Shown here: positions 17,442 through 26,902 of the stretch, piece by piece
Numbering within the stretch: the first letter of the stretch is position 1
How the letters are laid out: every line of letters begins with the position of its first letter
DNA from: CBDDDW01 sp965226805
GTDB taxonomy: Bacteria > Chloroflexota > Dehalococcoidia > Lucifugimonadales > JAGWBF01
Direction of reading: 5' to 3'
Assembly: GCA_965226805.1 (NCBI GenBank)
Contig: CBDDDW010000029.1
Span: forward strand, 310,001-374,000
DNA length: 64,000 bases
Translations under genes and position numbers: made by a program
The notes under the pieces: generated by a model
What the model was told of the DNA's origin: nothing
Database searches by the model: none
The model's input: only the letters and a program-made list of their open reading frames with translations

Positions 17442-17918
17442 ACAGGCGAGGACGAGCTGGTGTTCCCGGCCATGGACAAAGTAGCGCCGCTAGTGGCGCA
17501 AGGCTATCTCCACGATCACCATGAGTTCGACACGATGACTGAGGGCCTGGCTAAAATTACTGCCGCGTCAGACGCTCTTGTCGCAGCCCGGGAGACGGCG
17601 GCCCTAACTGCAGTCCTGAGGATTCACCTGGACAAAGAAGACCAGTATCTCTATCCAACTCTGAAGGAACGTACTTCCTTGGAAGAGCAATCCGCGATAG
17701 TCGGCGGCATGGCCGCACATGTGCCGCCCGAACGTAATCCTGAGTTCATACGCTGGTTGTTCAATCTCCTGGGACACGATGACCGGGAGATGTGGACCAG
17801 GGTTGTGATGGGATTAATGCCCGAGCAGGTGTTCACGGCCGTCAAAGCGCTCATCCGCGACACTATTACCGATGATTGGGCCGAGTTGACGCGGCGCATC
17901 CCCGAGTTAGCCTCCTAG
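17442..17918 (+). pseudogene. Hemerythrin-domain protein, 5' end lost at the IS junction
   Basis: The frame begins right after the transposase stop and reads GEDELVFPAMDKVAP, which is the middle of a hemerythrin HHE domain (the E-E-LFPAL helix), then LHDHHEFDTMTEGL and LRIHLDKEDQYLYPTL. These are metal-ligand helices of a di-iron oxygen-binding or sensing protein. The first helix with its histidine is missing because the IS end lies at about 17440. A GTG at 17460 could start a 152-residue product, but it would lack part of the metal site. I did not find the missing 5' part on the other side of the IS cluster. Confidence 0.75.
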
Positions 17919-18275
17919 CCTGACGAGCGAAACCGCATTAGCCATCAAGTACGACGCTCCAGGCTTGAAAAGGTTCGGCACAGGCAGGCTTTCCCACCGG
18001 CCGCTTCCGGGACATCGGTGCCGTGGATGAGGTTTTCCCAACGTCCAGCCGCCGCATCGCCGGTATACCCAACGCGCACCTCTTCCTTGCGCTTTTCAAA
18101 CCCAGCTATGCGGCATGTACATCTTCGACTTCGTCCACGTTGTATCCCTCGGCAGACTGCCCTCGGGACGCTATAAACAATAGGTACCGGGTCGCGCAGG
18201 ATCCTATCAGCGGTATGGTACAATGCCGTTGGAGTTGACCGGACAGATCCATCCCGTGAACCTAGCTCCCGCGAC

Positions 18276-18313
18276 CAGATTCTTCGCCCGCGTCAGGCGG
18301 GCTCAGAATGACA
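18276..18313 (+). repeat. GAAGAATCT/GTCATTCTGA-type repeat fragment
   Basis: CAGATTCTTCGCCCGCGTCA followed by GGCTCAGAATGACACTTTCG repeats, in the inverted sense, the units at 8695, 41921 and 49261. The gap 17919-18560 holds this and the MITE-like copy; a 92-codon minus-strand frame at 17945-18223 has no supporting features. Confidence 0.6.
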
Positions 18314-18336
18314 CTTTCGTAGTGATACAAGTTCAA

Positions 18337-18509
18337 CTAGCAGGCTGCGGAAGAAAGGGGTGTGCAGAGGGGCGAAGCCCCTTTGCCGAGAGGCTAAGGA
18401 TATTCCTCAGATATAAGTTTCTCTCCCTTCCTGGCCAGGCATGTCCTGAGTCTATCGAAGGGAAGGGGGCCAGGGGGATGGTCGAAAGCGTTTTTCAGCA
18501 CCCTGCTAG
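18337..18509 (+). repeat. MITE-like dispersed repeat, copy 2
   Basis: This is the best-preserved copy. It starts CTAGCAGGCTGCGGAAGAA and ends in the inverted form of CTAGCAGGGTGCTGAAAAA: 16 of these first 19 positions match, and the matching runs on with gaps. Inside is the hairpin AGGGGCGAAGCCCCT and TCAGATATAA, shared with copy 1. It lies 51 bp upstream of the flavoprotein gene. Confidence 0.8.
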
Positions 18510-18560
18510 ACTGAGCATCATAGACATTCAGGGCCTTATCTCAGATATACAAGAGTCAAC

Positions 18561-20204
18561 GTGAAAGAGAGCCCCCACTCGTTCATTCCCTCCCGGTTCC
18601 AGGCCGGGCCGACCCCGGACGCCATAGCTGAGCCATCGGCAGAGTTCGAGGAGTTCGACGTTCTCATCGTGGGCGCGGGCCCCGCGGGCCTTAGTGCCGC
18701 CATAAAGCTGGCTCAGCTGGCGCGAGAAGAGGCTCTGGGCGAGGTCCGGATCGGGGTAGTTGAGAAGGCGGAGAGGGTCGGACACCACAACCTCTCCGGA
18801 TCGATCATCAATCCCTCGGCCTTCACGGAGCTCTTTCCTGACACGCCGCCCGACGACCTTCCTTTTGCCCGGCCGGTCATTAGGGACCGACTGTATCTCC
18901 TCACGGAAAGACGCGCCCTGCCCCTTCTCCCGCCACCCCTCATGAAGAACCACGGCAACTACGTCGCCTCGATTTGCGAGGTGGTGCGGTGGCTCGCCGC
19001 CCGCGCGGAAGAGCTAGGGGTCATGCTGTTTACCGGGTTCCCAGCCGTGTCCCTGCTGATGGAGGACTCGAAGGTGGTAGGCGTCCGCACCGCCGACCGA
19101 AACCGTGGGCGAGAAGGGGAGCCGCTCCCGAACTTCGAGCCTGGAATGGACCTCAGGGCCAATGTCACCGTTCTGGGAGAAGGGACCCGAGGGAGGCTCA
19201 CGGAGGCGTTCCTGTCCCGGCAGAACATAGGCCGGGAGAGCCCCCAGGTTTATGCCATCGGTGTCAAGGAGCTGTGGGAGACGAAGGCCGCGCCCGAGGC
19301 CGTCACGCACACCTTGGGCTGGCCACTCCGCCGAGGCCAGTTCGGAGGGACCTTCATGTACCCCATGTCGGATACCCTCGTCTCCCTGGGGGTGGTAGTA
19401 GGGCTCGACAACCACTCGGCCTCCTTCGACCCACATTTTCTTCTCCAGGAAGCGAAGACCCATCCCTTCTTCCGGAGAGTGCTGGAGGGTGGTGAACGGG
19501 TCGAGTGGGGAGCAAAGACGATACCCGAAGGTGGGTATTATGCCCTGCCCTCCCGGCTGTCGGGCGACGGTGTCATGGTGATAGGAGACAGCGCCGGCTT
19601 CGTGAACGTGCCCACCCTCAAGGGAGTCCACTACGGAATGTACTCGGGCATTTTCGCCGCACGCGCCATCGCCTCGGCGCTAAAGAGCCAAGACTTCTCG
19701 TCGTCGAGCCTCAATCGATACGACAGGCTCGTCCGGGAGAGCTTTATCGCACGGGACCTGCGGTTCACGCGCAACATGCGGCAGGCTTTTCAGAAGGGCC
19801 TCTACCGGGGCTTGGTGAAGTCTGGGCTGATGTACCTTATGCGAGGCTGGTGGCCGGGCAGGCCGGACTCAGTGGACGATGGCTATCTAGAGAGAGTCGC
19901 CGATGATCGGACTTACCCCAAGCCCGACGGAAAGCTCACTTTCGGCAAGGCCGACAGCGTTGGGCTTTCAGGTAACGTCACACGGGATGACGTCCCCCAG
20001 CACCTTATCCTGGCTGAAGATGTTCCTCCCGAGGTGGCACGTTTCTATGCGAATCTGTGTCCCGCGGAAGTCTATGAGGTAACTCATGAAGGGGAGCTCA
20101 GGATCAACCCGCCCAACTGCATTGACTGCATGACCACGGATATCCTGGCGGGCCGCTGGTCTCCCCGCGAAGGGGGGAGCGGCGCTCGCTACCGGAGATT
20201 GTGA
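18561..20204 (+). CDS. ETF-ubiquinone oxidoreductase-like flavoprotein with incomplete 4Fe-4S site
   Basis: This 547-residue protein resembles electron-transfer-flavoprotein:quinone oxidoreductase, which passes electrons from ETF to the membrane quinone pool. The FAD motif is VLIVGAGPAGLSAAIKL; GHHNLSGSIINP, GGYYALP and IGDSAGFVNVPTLKG are family marks. The C-terminal cluster should have four cysteines (CPAxVYE...NCxxCKTCD). Here Cys500 (LCPAEVYEV), Cys520 and Cys523 (NCIDCMTTD) are present but the fourth position is Thr526. The site may hold a 3Fe-4S cluster or none. The start is GTG 18561 with no clear ribosome-binding site. No etfAB genes lie in the window. Confidence 0.85.
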   Translation: MKESPHSFIPSRFQAGPTPDAIAEPSAEFEEFDVLIVGAGPAGLSAAIKLAQLAREEALGEVRIGVVEKAERVGHHNLSGSIINPSAFTELFPDTPPDDLPFARPVIRDRLYLLTERRALPLLPPPLMKNHGNYVASICEVVRWLAARAEELGVMLFTGFPAVSLLMEDSKVVGVRTADRNRGREGEPLPNFEPGMDLRANVTVLGEGTRGRLTEAFLSRQNIGRESPQVYAIGVKELWETKAAPEAVTHTLGWPLRRGQFGGTFMYPMSDTLVSLGVVVGLDNHSASFDPHFLLQEAKTHPFFRRVLEGGERVEWGAKTIPEGGYYALPSRLSGDGVMVIGDSAGFVNVPTLKGVHYGMYSGIFAARAIASALKSQDFSSSSLNRYDRLVRESFIARDLRFTRNMRQAFQKGLYRGLVKSGLMYLMRGWWPGRPDSVDDGYLERVADDRTYPKPDGKLTFGKADSVGLSGNVTRDDVPQHLILAEDVPPEVARFYANLCPAEVYEVTHEGELRINPPNCIDCMTTDILAGRWSPREGGSGARYRRL

Positions 20205-20314
20205 GAGAGTCAGCCGGTCCCTGCTCGACGCTACCATCTCCACAATGGCCCTTTTTGCTCTAACATAGTATGCCCTCCTGAGATGGGGCCTCTCATCCTA
20301 CAGGACCCATCACC

Positions 20315-21635
20315 TCACACGACTTGCTCTTCCCGCAGGGCTGTCAGAGCCCGCTCGAAGGCCTCGCCTGTGCGATCGATGTCCTCCTCGTTGTGCACGG
20401 CCGAGACCATGAAGCCGATGCCTCCCATAGTGTCCACGCCCTCGTTGAGCATCGCCAGCTTTAAGGGCTCGGAGTGGACACGAGCCGTGGCCTCCGCCAG
20501 CTCGGAGTGCGGAAGGGTGCAGATCTCGCCGTCGCAGTCGCACTCAGCGCCCAGGGCCACATGGACTATAGATGAAATCCCGTGGATGTGCCCGGCGGAC
20601 CTCCATCCTGGTCAGCCCGTCCCTTAGCCTCGTCTTGAGGCGGGCGGCCATGGCATCGGCACGCTCGATGACCGGTTCCGTTGCCACCAACTCCAGAGTG
20701 GCGATGCCCGCGGTAGCCGAGACGGGGTTGCCGTTGAAGGTGCCCGGGTGTGGCAGGCCCCTCGAGGCGTCCGCAGAGCCCAGGATGTCCATGTACTCTG
20801 CCTTACCGGCAACGGCGCCGCCGGGAAGCCCCCCAGCCACGATCTTGGCCATCGTAGTTAGGTCGGGCCTGACGTCGAACCGCCCCTGGGCCCCACCGGG
20901 GGAGACCCGGAAGCCGCAGATCACCTCGTCCATGATCATCGCGACGCCGTGCCTGGCGGTGAGCTCCCGCAGGTCCTTCAGGAACCCTGGGTTCGGCAGA
21001 GGGAGCTGGCCCCAGTGGCCGCCGGTGGGCTCAAGTATCACAGCCGCGACGTCGCCGTCCATGTCCAGAAGCCGCTCCAGCGCCTCGATCTCCGGCTCCA
21101 GGACCACCACGGTCGAGAGGACCTCGCCTGGTATTCCCGCCTGTGTGTTGATGCCCGAGTCTAGGGACACGTAGTCGTGCCAGCCGTGGAAGTGCTGCCG
21201 AAACTTCACCAGCTTGGTCTTGCCGGTATGGGCTCGGGCCAGCCGGAGCGCCAATAGGGTGGCCTCGGTGCCCGAGGCGGTGAACCTCACCCGCTCCGCG
21301 GCAGGAAGGAGGGACTTCACATGCTCGGCCCACCGGAGCTCGAGGGGCGTACCAGTGCCCATGTGGGTCCCCTGGCTGAGCCTCGCGGTCACAGCCTTGG
21401 TGACGACGGGATGGGCGTGACCTAGCAAGAGAGCGCCGTACCCCATCATATAGTCGATAAGCTCGTTCCCGTCCACGTCGAGCTTGACCGCTCCCTTCCC
21501 CTCTTCCACGAACACCGGGTGCGGGTGGAACACCCTGGACCCGTGACTCCCGCCGGCTATCACGTCCTTACCCCTCTCGAAAAGCTCCCCCGACGTTCGG
21601 AACTTCTCGGTGTAACGCTCGACGATAGTTTTCAC
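20315..21635 (-). pseudogene. Class III aminotransferase (glutamate-1-semialdehyde aminomutase-like), frameshifted
   Basis: The first 350-odd residues (GTG 21635, GGGAGG six bases upstream) are a fold-type I PLP enzyme of the GSA aminomutase / class III group: FTASGTEATLLALRLAR, IMDEVICGFR, and the PLP lysine in TTMAKIVAGGLPGG. Near 20591-20593 the frame breaks. Read one frame over, the protein continues HIHGISSIVHVALGAECDCD to the natural C-terminus ending LTALREEQVV at 20315. Removing one C from the CCC run at 20591-20593 restores a single protein of about 440 residues. It may be a recent null mutation or a sequencing error. Isolated GSA-like genes are often catabolic aminotransferases, not haem enzymes. 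Confidence 0.85.
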
Positions 21636-21915
21636 TCCAGACCTCCCGAATCAGCGGGCGGGCCGTATCCCGGCGCGAGGAGGGTCCTTTCGCCTCGCCA
21701 CCGGAGCCCACCCAGTCAACTGCCGCGTAGACTCGCCAGCCCCACCCAAGATCGAATGATTGTACACCAAACGGGAATCGTCCATATCAACTCGATCAGG
21801 GCAATACCCGGAAATCGCAGAGATCCGCCACTCTCTCGCGCTGAGCCGTGGGGCAGGCCGCTCCGCTGGCATGACGCTAGGCGAGCGCGCCCGAGGAAGA
21901 GATTCGCAAGTTCAG

Positions 21916-21945
21916 TTGACAGATAGGATGCCCAAAAATTATAAT
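21916..21945 (+). promoter_or_regulatory. Near-consensus sigma-70 promoter of the amidohydrolase-DUF1800-DUF1501-NHL operon
   Basis: A perfect TTGACA and a perfect TATAAT are 18 bases apart. It is the best promoter match I found in the window. It stands about 135 bp upstream of the amidohydrolase ATG at 22082, pointing to a long 5' leader. No other feature is visible in the 21636-22081 gap. Confidence 0.65.
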
Positions 21946-22081
21946 CAGAAACGTAACTGAACCGGAAAATTCCGGGCACGCTAGCCCGCATACAACCTGT
22001 ATCCCGCCGAACGGTGTCCAAGCTGACCGATACGGCAAATCCTGAATGACACTCTAGCGTCCCCTGTTTGGAGGTCTTAGC

Positions 22082-23197
22082 ATGCTCAAGTACAGAGTAG
22101 TCTCATCGGACAACCACGTTTTCGAGCCTCCTGACTTGTGGATCGAGAGAATGCAGCCCAAGTTCAAGGAACGGGGCCCCCAAGTGGTAAGGGAGGAGGA
22201 CGGCGATTGGTACTATTGCGACGGCCTCAAGATAATGGGAACCGGGGAAGGGACGCAGACGGGCCTCAGATTTGAGGAGGGCGGTGTAGAGGCACTCGGC
22301 GATACACAGACATTCGAGGAGGTCCGACTAGGAGGCTATATCGCCGAGGAGCACGTCAAGGACATGGAACTCGATGGTGTGGAAGTAAGTGTGGTTTACC
22401 CCACCATTGGCCTGAACCTATACGGAGTACAGGATACCGAGCTCCTCACCGACACCTTCAGGGCATACAACGACTGGCTCGCCGATTGGTGCAGCCCCTT
22501 CCCCAAGCGTCTCAAGGGAATAGCCATGATCAATGTAGACGACGTGCCATCAGCGGTAAAGGAGCTTGAGCGGTGCGCCAAGATGGGCCTTGGTGGGGTT
22601 ATGATCCCAGTGTTCCCTAGCGAGGGAATGAGGTACTTCGAACCGGTTTACGAGAACTTCTGGGCAGCTGCCCAAGACGCGAGGATGCCCATCGGCCTCC
22701 ACATAGCCACAAACCGTCCGGGCCCCGGCCAGGAGATGAACGTGGGAATCACCGTCTCCTTCGTGTTCAACGCCGACCACTGGCCCAGGATGTCTATGGG
22801 AGACATGATATTCAGCGGCGTATTCGAGCGCTATCCAAAGCTGTACGTGGGCGCCGTCGAGCAGGAAATGTCCTGGGCCCCCCATTTCATCGAGAGGATG
22901 GACTACAACTACACGCAAAGGATCCAGGCGCTTTCTCCGTACAAGTTCAAGAATGACATGCTGCCCAGCGATTTCTTCCGCAGTAACTGCTTCCTTAGCT
23001 TCCAGGAAGATACCCTGGGCATCAAGATGAGGGATTTCATTGGCGTGGACACTCTCATGTGGGGCTCCGATTACCCGCACATAGAGTCTACGTTCCCCAA
23101 AACCCAGGAGATACTTGAAGAGATGCTGGTGGACTGTACCGAGGAAGAGAAGGCCAAGCTAGTCGGAGGAAATGCCGCTAGGGTGTACAACCTCTAG
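22082..23197 (+). CDS. Amidohydrolase-2 family metal-dependent hydrolase (subtype B)
   Basis: This 371-residue TIM-barrel enzyme belongs to the amidohydrolase-2 family, which includes decarboxylases and hydrolases of aromatic or small organic acids. Metal-site marks are VVSSDNHVFEPPDLW at the N-terminus, GLHIATNRPGPG, VEQEMSWAPHF and MWGSDYPHIESTFP. ATG 22082 follows GGAGG. It is the first gene after the strong promoter at 21916 and lies 95 bp before DUF1800, so it probably shares that transcript. A close paralogue is at 32838-33959. The substrate is unknown. Confidence 0.88.
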   Translation: MLKYRVVSSDNHVFEPPDLWIERMQPKFKERGPQVVREEDGDWYYCDGLKIMGTGEGTQTGLRFEEGGVEALGDTQTFEEVRLGGYIAEEHVKDMELDGVEVSVVYPTIGLNLYGVQDTELLTDTFRAYNDWLADWCSPFPKRLKGIAMINVDDVPSAVKELERCAKMGLGGVMIPVFPSEGMRYFEPVYENFWAAAQDARMPIGLHIATNRPGPGQEMNVGITVSFVFNADHWPRMSMGDMIFSGVFERYPKLYVGAVEQEMSWAPHFIERMDYNYTQRIQALSPYKFKNDMLPSDFFRSNCFLSFQEDTLGIKMRDFIGVDTLMWGSDYPHIESTFPKTQEILEEMLVDCTEEEKAKLVGGNAARVYNL

Positions 23198-23292
23198 GGC
23201 CGAAACCAGTAGACGGATAGGCACGGGTTCCGCACCGGCTACTCGAATACCAGATTCCACCGCGGACCAGGATTGAAAAACAGGAGGCGCAA

Positions 23293-24711
23293 ATGGCGAA
23301 TCAGGACATAGCTCTCATGGCACATCTGATGCGCCGAGCTGGCTTTGCAGCTGCTCGGGATGAGCTGGAGGCCTGCGTCGCTAAGGGATACGAGGCGACA
23401 GTGGAAGAGCTACTGTATCCGGAGCACCAGCCCGACGTAGACTTTGACCTCATGGAGCGGTATTGGCCTGAGTACGGCCAGCTCGCCGCCTTGGACTCAA
23501 ACCAGCCGGCCTGGGTGTACAGGATGATCAACACCAGCCGTCAGCTCCAGGAGAAGATGGCCCTCTTCTGGCATGGGGTGTTGTGCACCGGGAACGCCAA
23601 GCTGGACCATGGCCGGATGATGACCTCCAACATCGATCTGTTCCGCCTCTATGGTCTGGGCAACTACAAGGACATGCTGTTGGAGCTGTCCAGACATCCC
23701 ACCATGGTGTACTACCTGGACAACACCGATAACCACAAAAACTCAATCAACGAGAACTTCGGCAGGGAGCTGCTGGAGCTTTTCTCCCTGGGTGTGGGCA
23801 TGGACAGCCACCTCAACTACACTGAGGACGACGTGAAGGCAGCCTCTCGAGCGTTCACCGGCTGGAACCTTGCTCCCGTTTTGCCCCTGTTCCCCTATGG
23901 CCAGGACCTCTATCAGTTCCGTTTTGACCCGGGAGACCACGACCACGGCGAGAAGACCTTTCTGGGGGAGACTGGGCAGTGGAACGGCGAGGACATCGTC
24001 GAGATGGTGGTGCGCCAGCCCGCGACGGCCCGGTTCATAGCCCGCCACCTGTACAACTTCTTCGTGGCCGATGAGCCCCAGGTACCCTCCTGGAAGGATA
24101 CGACGCCCCGTGATATGGAGGCTATCAGGACCCTGGAGAAGGCGTTTACCGAGAACAACTACGAAATCAGGCCCGTGATGCGCACCCTGCTCAACTCCGA
24201 CTTCTTCAAGAACGCCCGCTTCGCCAAGGTGAAGAGCCCCGCCGAGGTGGTGGTAGGCACCATGCGTCTGGTGAAGGACCACTCCGAGGTGAAACCGGGC
24301 CTCCTTGCGATAACCCGAGAGACCACCTACATGGGCCAGGACCTGCTGAACCCGCCCTCCGTGGAGGGCTGGCACACGGGCAGGGAGTGGATAGACAGCG
24401 GCACCCTCGTGGAGCGAGTCAACTTCGTAGCCGACCAGGTGGGCAACCTGAAGCTGCCGGGGGTAAAGCTGATAGTGGACCGGATGAGTGCCGGTAACTC
24501 CACCATGTCGCCGAAGGAGTTCGTGGACGGCTGTCTTGACCTCATCGGGCCGGTGGAAACGCCGGAGGAGACCCGCAATCTGCTGATCGAGCACGTCAGG
24601 AGTGGCGGGGAGCTGAGGCGGGCCACCGAGGAAGAGCGGAGCAGCTTCGCCCGCAGGGTGGCCACGATGCTCCAGTTGATTGCCGCCATTCCCGAATACC
24701 AGTACTGCTGA
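23293..24711 (+). CDS. DUF1800 protein (copy A)
   Basis: This 472-residue DUF1800 protein carries the family core FWHGVLCTGNAK, then NENFGRELLELFSLGVG, YTEDDVKAASRAFTGW and GQDLLNPPSVEGW. DUF1800 genes usually pair with DUF1501 genes and their products are usually exported, but this N-terminus (MANQDIALMAHLMRRAGF) has no Sec or Tat signal. AGGAGG precedes ATG 23293. DUF1501 follows after 26 bp and an NHL protein after that. A second copy of the same length lies inverted at 38223-39641. The biochemical role of the family is not established. Confidence 0.9.
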   Translation: MANQDIALMAHLMRRAGFAAARDELEACVAKGYEATVEELLYPEHQPDVDFDLMERYWPEYGQLAALDSNQPAWVYRMINTSRQLQEKMALFWHGVLCTGNAKLDHGRMMTSNIDLFRLYGLGNYKDMLLELSRHPTMVYYLDNTDNHKNSINENFGRELLELFSLGVGMDSHLNYTEDDVKAASRAFTGWNLAPVLPLFPYGQDLYQFRFDPGDHDHGEKTFLGETGQWNGEDIVEMVVRQPATARFIARHLYNFFVADEPQVPSWKDTTPRDMEAIRTLEKAFTENNYEIRPVMRTLLNSDFFKNARFAKVKSPAEVVVGTMRLVKDHSEVKPGLLAITRETTYMGQDLLNPPSVEGWHTGREWIDSGTLVERVNFVADQVGNLKLPGVKLIVDRMSAGNSTMSPKEFVDGCLDLIGPVETPEETRNLLIEHVRSGGELRRATEEERSSFARRVATMLQLIAAIPEYQYC

Positions 24712-24737
24712 GAACAGACCAGAAAGGAGCACGAGCT

Positions 24738-25883
24738 ATGGGATCCAACGGGAAGGAGCGAGTCCTGGCAGTCCTTTCCATGTCCGGCGGAAACGATTTC
24801 CTTAACTCCATGATCCCCTATACGAACCCGTTCTATTACGACTACAGGCCCACCCTGGGGATCCCTCAGGACGAGGTGCTGCCTCTCAATGACGATCTTG
24901 GATGGAATCCCAACCTGCCGGAACTCAAGGGCATGTATGACGATGGCAAGGTAGCGGCCGTATTGGGCGTGGGCTATCCACACCCGAGCCGCTCCCACTT
25001 CCGCTCTATGGACATTTGGCACACCTGTGAGCCCGACAAGATAGGTGACGAGGGCTGGCTTGGCCGGACCATTCGTGACCTGGACCCTAACGTGGAGAAC
25101 GTGCTGACCGGAGTCAACTTCGGCCGCGGCCTCCCCAGGGCCATGACGGCGAAAGGGGTGCCGGTGGCCTCAGTGGGCGATCTGGCCACCTACGGGGTCC
25201 TGACCGGCATTGCGGGCCAGAAGGAGCGGAGCGAGGCCCTGGAGATCTTCGCCCGCATGTACTCTCCCGCCGTTGGACTGGGCCCGGTGACCGACTACAT
25301 AAAGGAGACCGGGATCTCCGCACTCAAGGGCGCCGACATCCTGAGTGTGGCCCCGGCCAAGTACTCCTCGACGGTTGAATACGGCGAGTACGCCATAGCT
25401 CAGGGCATGAAGGCGATCGCCCAGGTGCACATGGCAGACATTGGGACGAGAATCCTGTACACCACGTCTCCCTTTAACGGCTTTGATACCCACGCAAACC
25501 AGGCCGCTGACCACACCAGGCTCCTGAGGCAGGTCTCAGAGGCAGTAAGCGACTTCTACGAGGACCTCAGGGAGCACAACAGAGGCGAGGAAGTGCTCCT
25601 GTTCCTCTTCACCGAGTTCGGCCGGCGGGCCAAGGACAACGGTGGCGGAACGGACCATGGCACTGGTGGTGTCTGCTGGATCATAGGCGACAATGTGAAG
25701 GGTGGCCTCTACGGAGAATACCCGTCCATCAAACCCGAGGACCTAGAGGACGGCGGGGACCTGCTCCACACGGTGGATTTCCGTAGCGTTTACGCCACCA
25801 TTCTGGACCAGTGGTTGGGGCTGGACCCCGACCCCATCGTAGGAGGCCGCTACGAGCAGCTAGACTTCATGAAATCATCGTAA
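24738..25883 (+). CDS. DUF1501 protein
   Basis: This 381-residue protein belongs to the DUF1501 family, which has an alkaline-phosphatase/sulfatase-like fold. Supporting motifs are LSMSGGNDFLNSMIPY, FNGFDTHANQAADH, FLFTEFGRRAKDNGGGTDHG and VKGGLYGEYPSI. Most family members start with a twin-arginine signal; this one begins MGSNGKERVLAVLSMSGGND with none, so a cytoplasmic product is implied. AAAGGAG precedes ATG 24738. It lies between DUF1800 and NHL, 26 and 13 bp away. The inverted second copy of the module lacks this gene altogether. Possible roles are hydrolysis of phosphate or sulfate esters, by fold analogy only. Confidence 0.9.
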   Translation: MGSNGKERVLAVLSMSGGNDFLNSMIPYTNPFYYDYRPTLGIPQDEVLPLNDDLGWNPNLPELKGMYDDGKVAAVLGVGYPHPSRSHFRSMDIWHTCEPDKIGDEGWLGRTIRDLDPNVENVLTGVNFGRGLPRAMTAKGVPVASVGDLATYGVLTGIAGQKERSEALEIFARMYSPAVGLGPVTDYIKETGISALKGADILSVAPAKYSSTVEYGEYAIAQGMKAIAQVHMADIGTRILYTTSPFNGFDTHANQAADHTRLLRQVSEAVSDFYEDLREHNRGEEVLLFLFTEFGRRAKDNGGGTDHGTGGVCWIIGDNVKGGLYGEYPSIKPEDLEDGGDLLHTVDFRSVYATILDQWLGLDPDPIVGGRYEQLDFMKSS

Positions 25884-25896
25884 GGAAAAACCAGAT

Positions 25897-26886
25897 ATGA
25901 CCGCAGTATTCTTCGGCGTATCCACACGCGCATACCATTTCGTGGACACCCTCGGACGGTTCGAGATCTTCGGGCCGGGATTCCGAGGTCCTATGGACCT
26001 GGCCCTCGGCCCCGACGGGCTGATATATGTGCTGAACCGGGGGTTCCAGTACAGGCCCGAGGCCGTGCGCGTGACCAGGATGAACATCAACGAGGACTAC
26101 CTGGGCCAGTTCTCCCAATTCGGCGAGGAGGACGGCGACCTCTTCTGGCCCACCTCCATAGCCCTGGACAGGGACCAAAACGTCTACGTGTCCGACGACT
26201 GGCTCAACCGCATCTCCATCTTCGACCAGAAGGGAGAGTTCCTCTACAAATGGGGAGTGGCAGGCTCCGGCGACGGCGAGATCAACAAGCCTTCAGGTAT
26301 CAGGTTCGACAAAGAGGACAACCTGTACATGGTGGACAGTGGCAACAACCGGGTCCAGAAGTTCACCAAGGACGGCAAGTTCCTGGCCAAGTGGGGTGAG
26401 GCAGGCAACGGCCAGGGCCAGTTCAACCTCCCCTGGGGCCTCACCATCGACAACAAAGGCGACGTATACGTGGCCGACTGGCGCAACGACCGGATACAGA
26501 AGTTCACTGCGGAGGGGGAGTTTCTGGCCGAGTTTGGCTCCTCGGGCAGCGGGGTTGGGGAGTTCAACCGTCCCACGGGGGTGGCCGTAGACAAGGACGG
26601 TGACATATACGTTGCGGACTGGCGCAACGACCGGGTCCAGGTACTCACCCCCGACGGGAGACACATCACCACCTTCACCGGCGATGCGGGGCTGTCCAAG
26701 TGGGGGAAAGAGAAGCTGTACGCGAATGCAGACATGGTCAGGCAGCGCAGCCTGATCACAGATTTCGAGATCGAAAAGCGCCTTTGGCACCCGAAGGCAG
26801 TGGCGATAGACGGCGAGGGCCGGATCATCATTCTCGACGCCAACCGCGACCGCCTTCAGGTCTACCAGAAGGACAACTACACGTAG
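25897..26886 (+). CDS. NHL-repeat beta-propeller protein (copy A)
   Basis: This 329-residue protein is built of NHL repeats, visible as recurring VYVADWRNDRIQKF / LYMVDSGNNRVQKF / IYVADWRNDRVQVL strands, forming a six-bladed propeller likely to bind a ligand or partner protein. It begins MTAVFFGVSTRAYHF with no signal peptide. It is the last gene of the DUF1800-DUF1501-NHL unit, 13 bp after DUF1501. The copy at 37190-38179 has the same length: the central 175 or so residues are almost identical, while the first 70 and last 65 differ clearly. That pattern suggests gene conversion between the copies. Confidence 0.88.
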   Translation: MTAVFFGVSTRAYHFVDTLGRFEIFGPGFRGPMDLALGPDGLIYVLNRGFQYRPEAVRVTRMNINEDYLGQFSQFGEEDGDLFWPTSIALDRDQNVYVSDDWLNRISIFDQKGEFLYKWGVAGSGDGEINKPSGIRFDKEDNLYMVDSGNNRVQKFTKDGKFLAKWGEAGNGQGQFNLPWGLTIDNKGDVYVADWRNDRIQKFTAEGEFLAEFGSSGSGVGEFNRPTGVAVDKDGDIYVADWRNDRVQVLTPDGRHITTFTGDAGLSKWGKEKLYANADMVRQRSLITDFEIEKRLWHPKAVAIDGEGRIIILDANRDRLQVYQKDNYT

Positions 26887-26902
26887 CGTTCTAAGCTGGC
26901 GT

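Noticed and set aside
17945..18223. 92-codon minus-strand frame after the hemerythrin remnant
   Set aside because: It is Arg- and Cys-rich with no clear start or ribosome-binding site and no family likeness. It might be a relic but I cannot show it.
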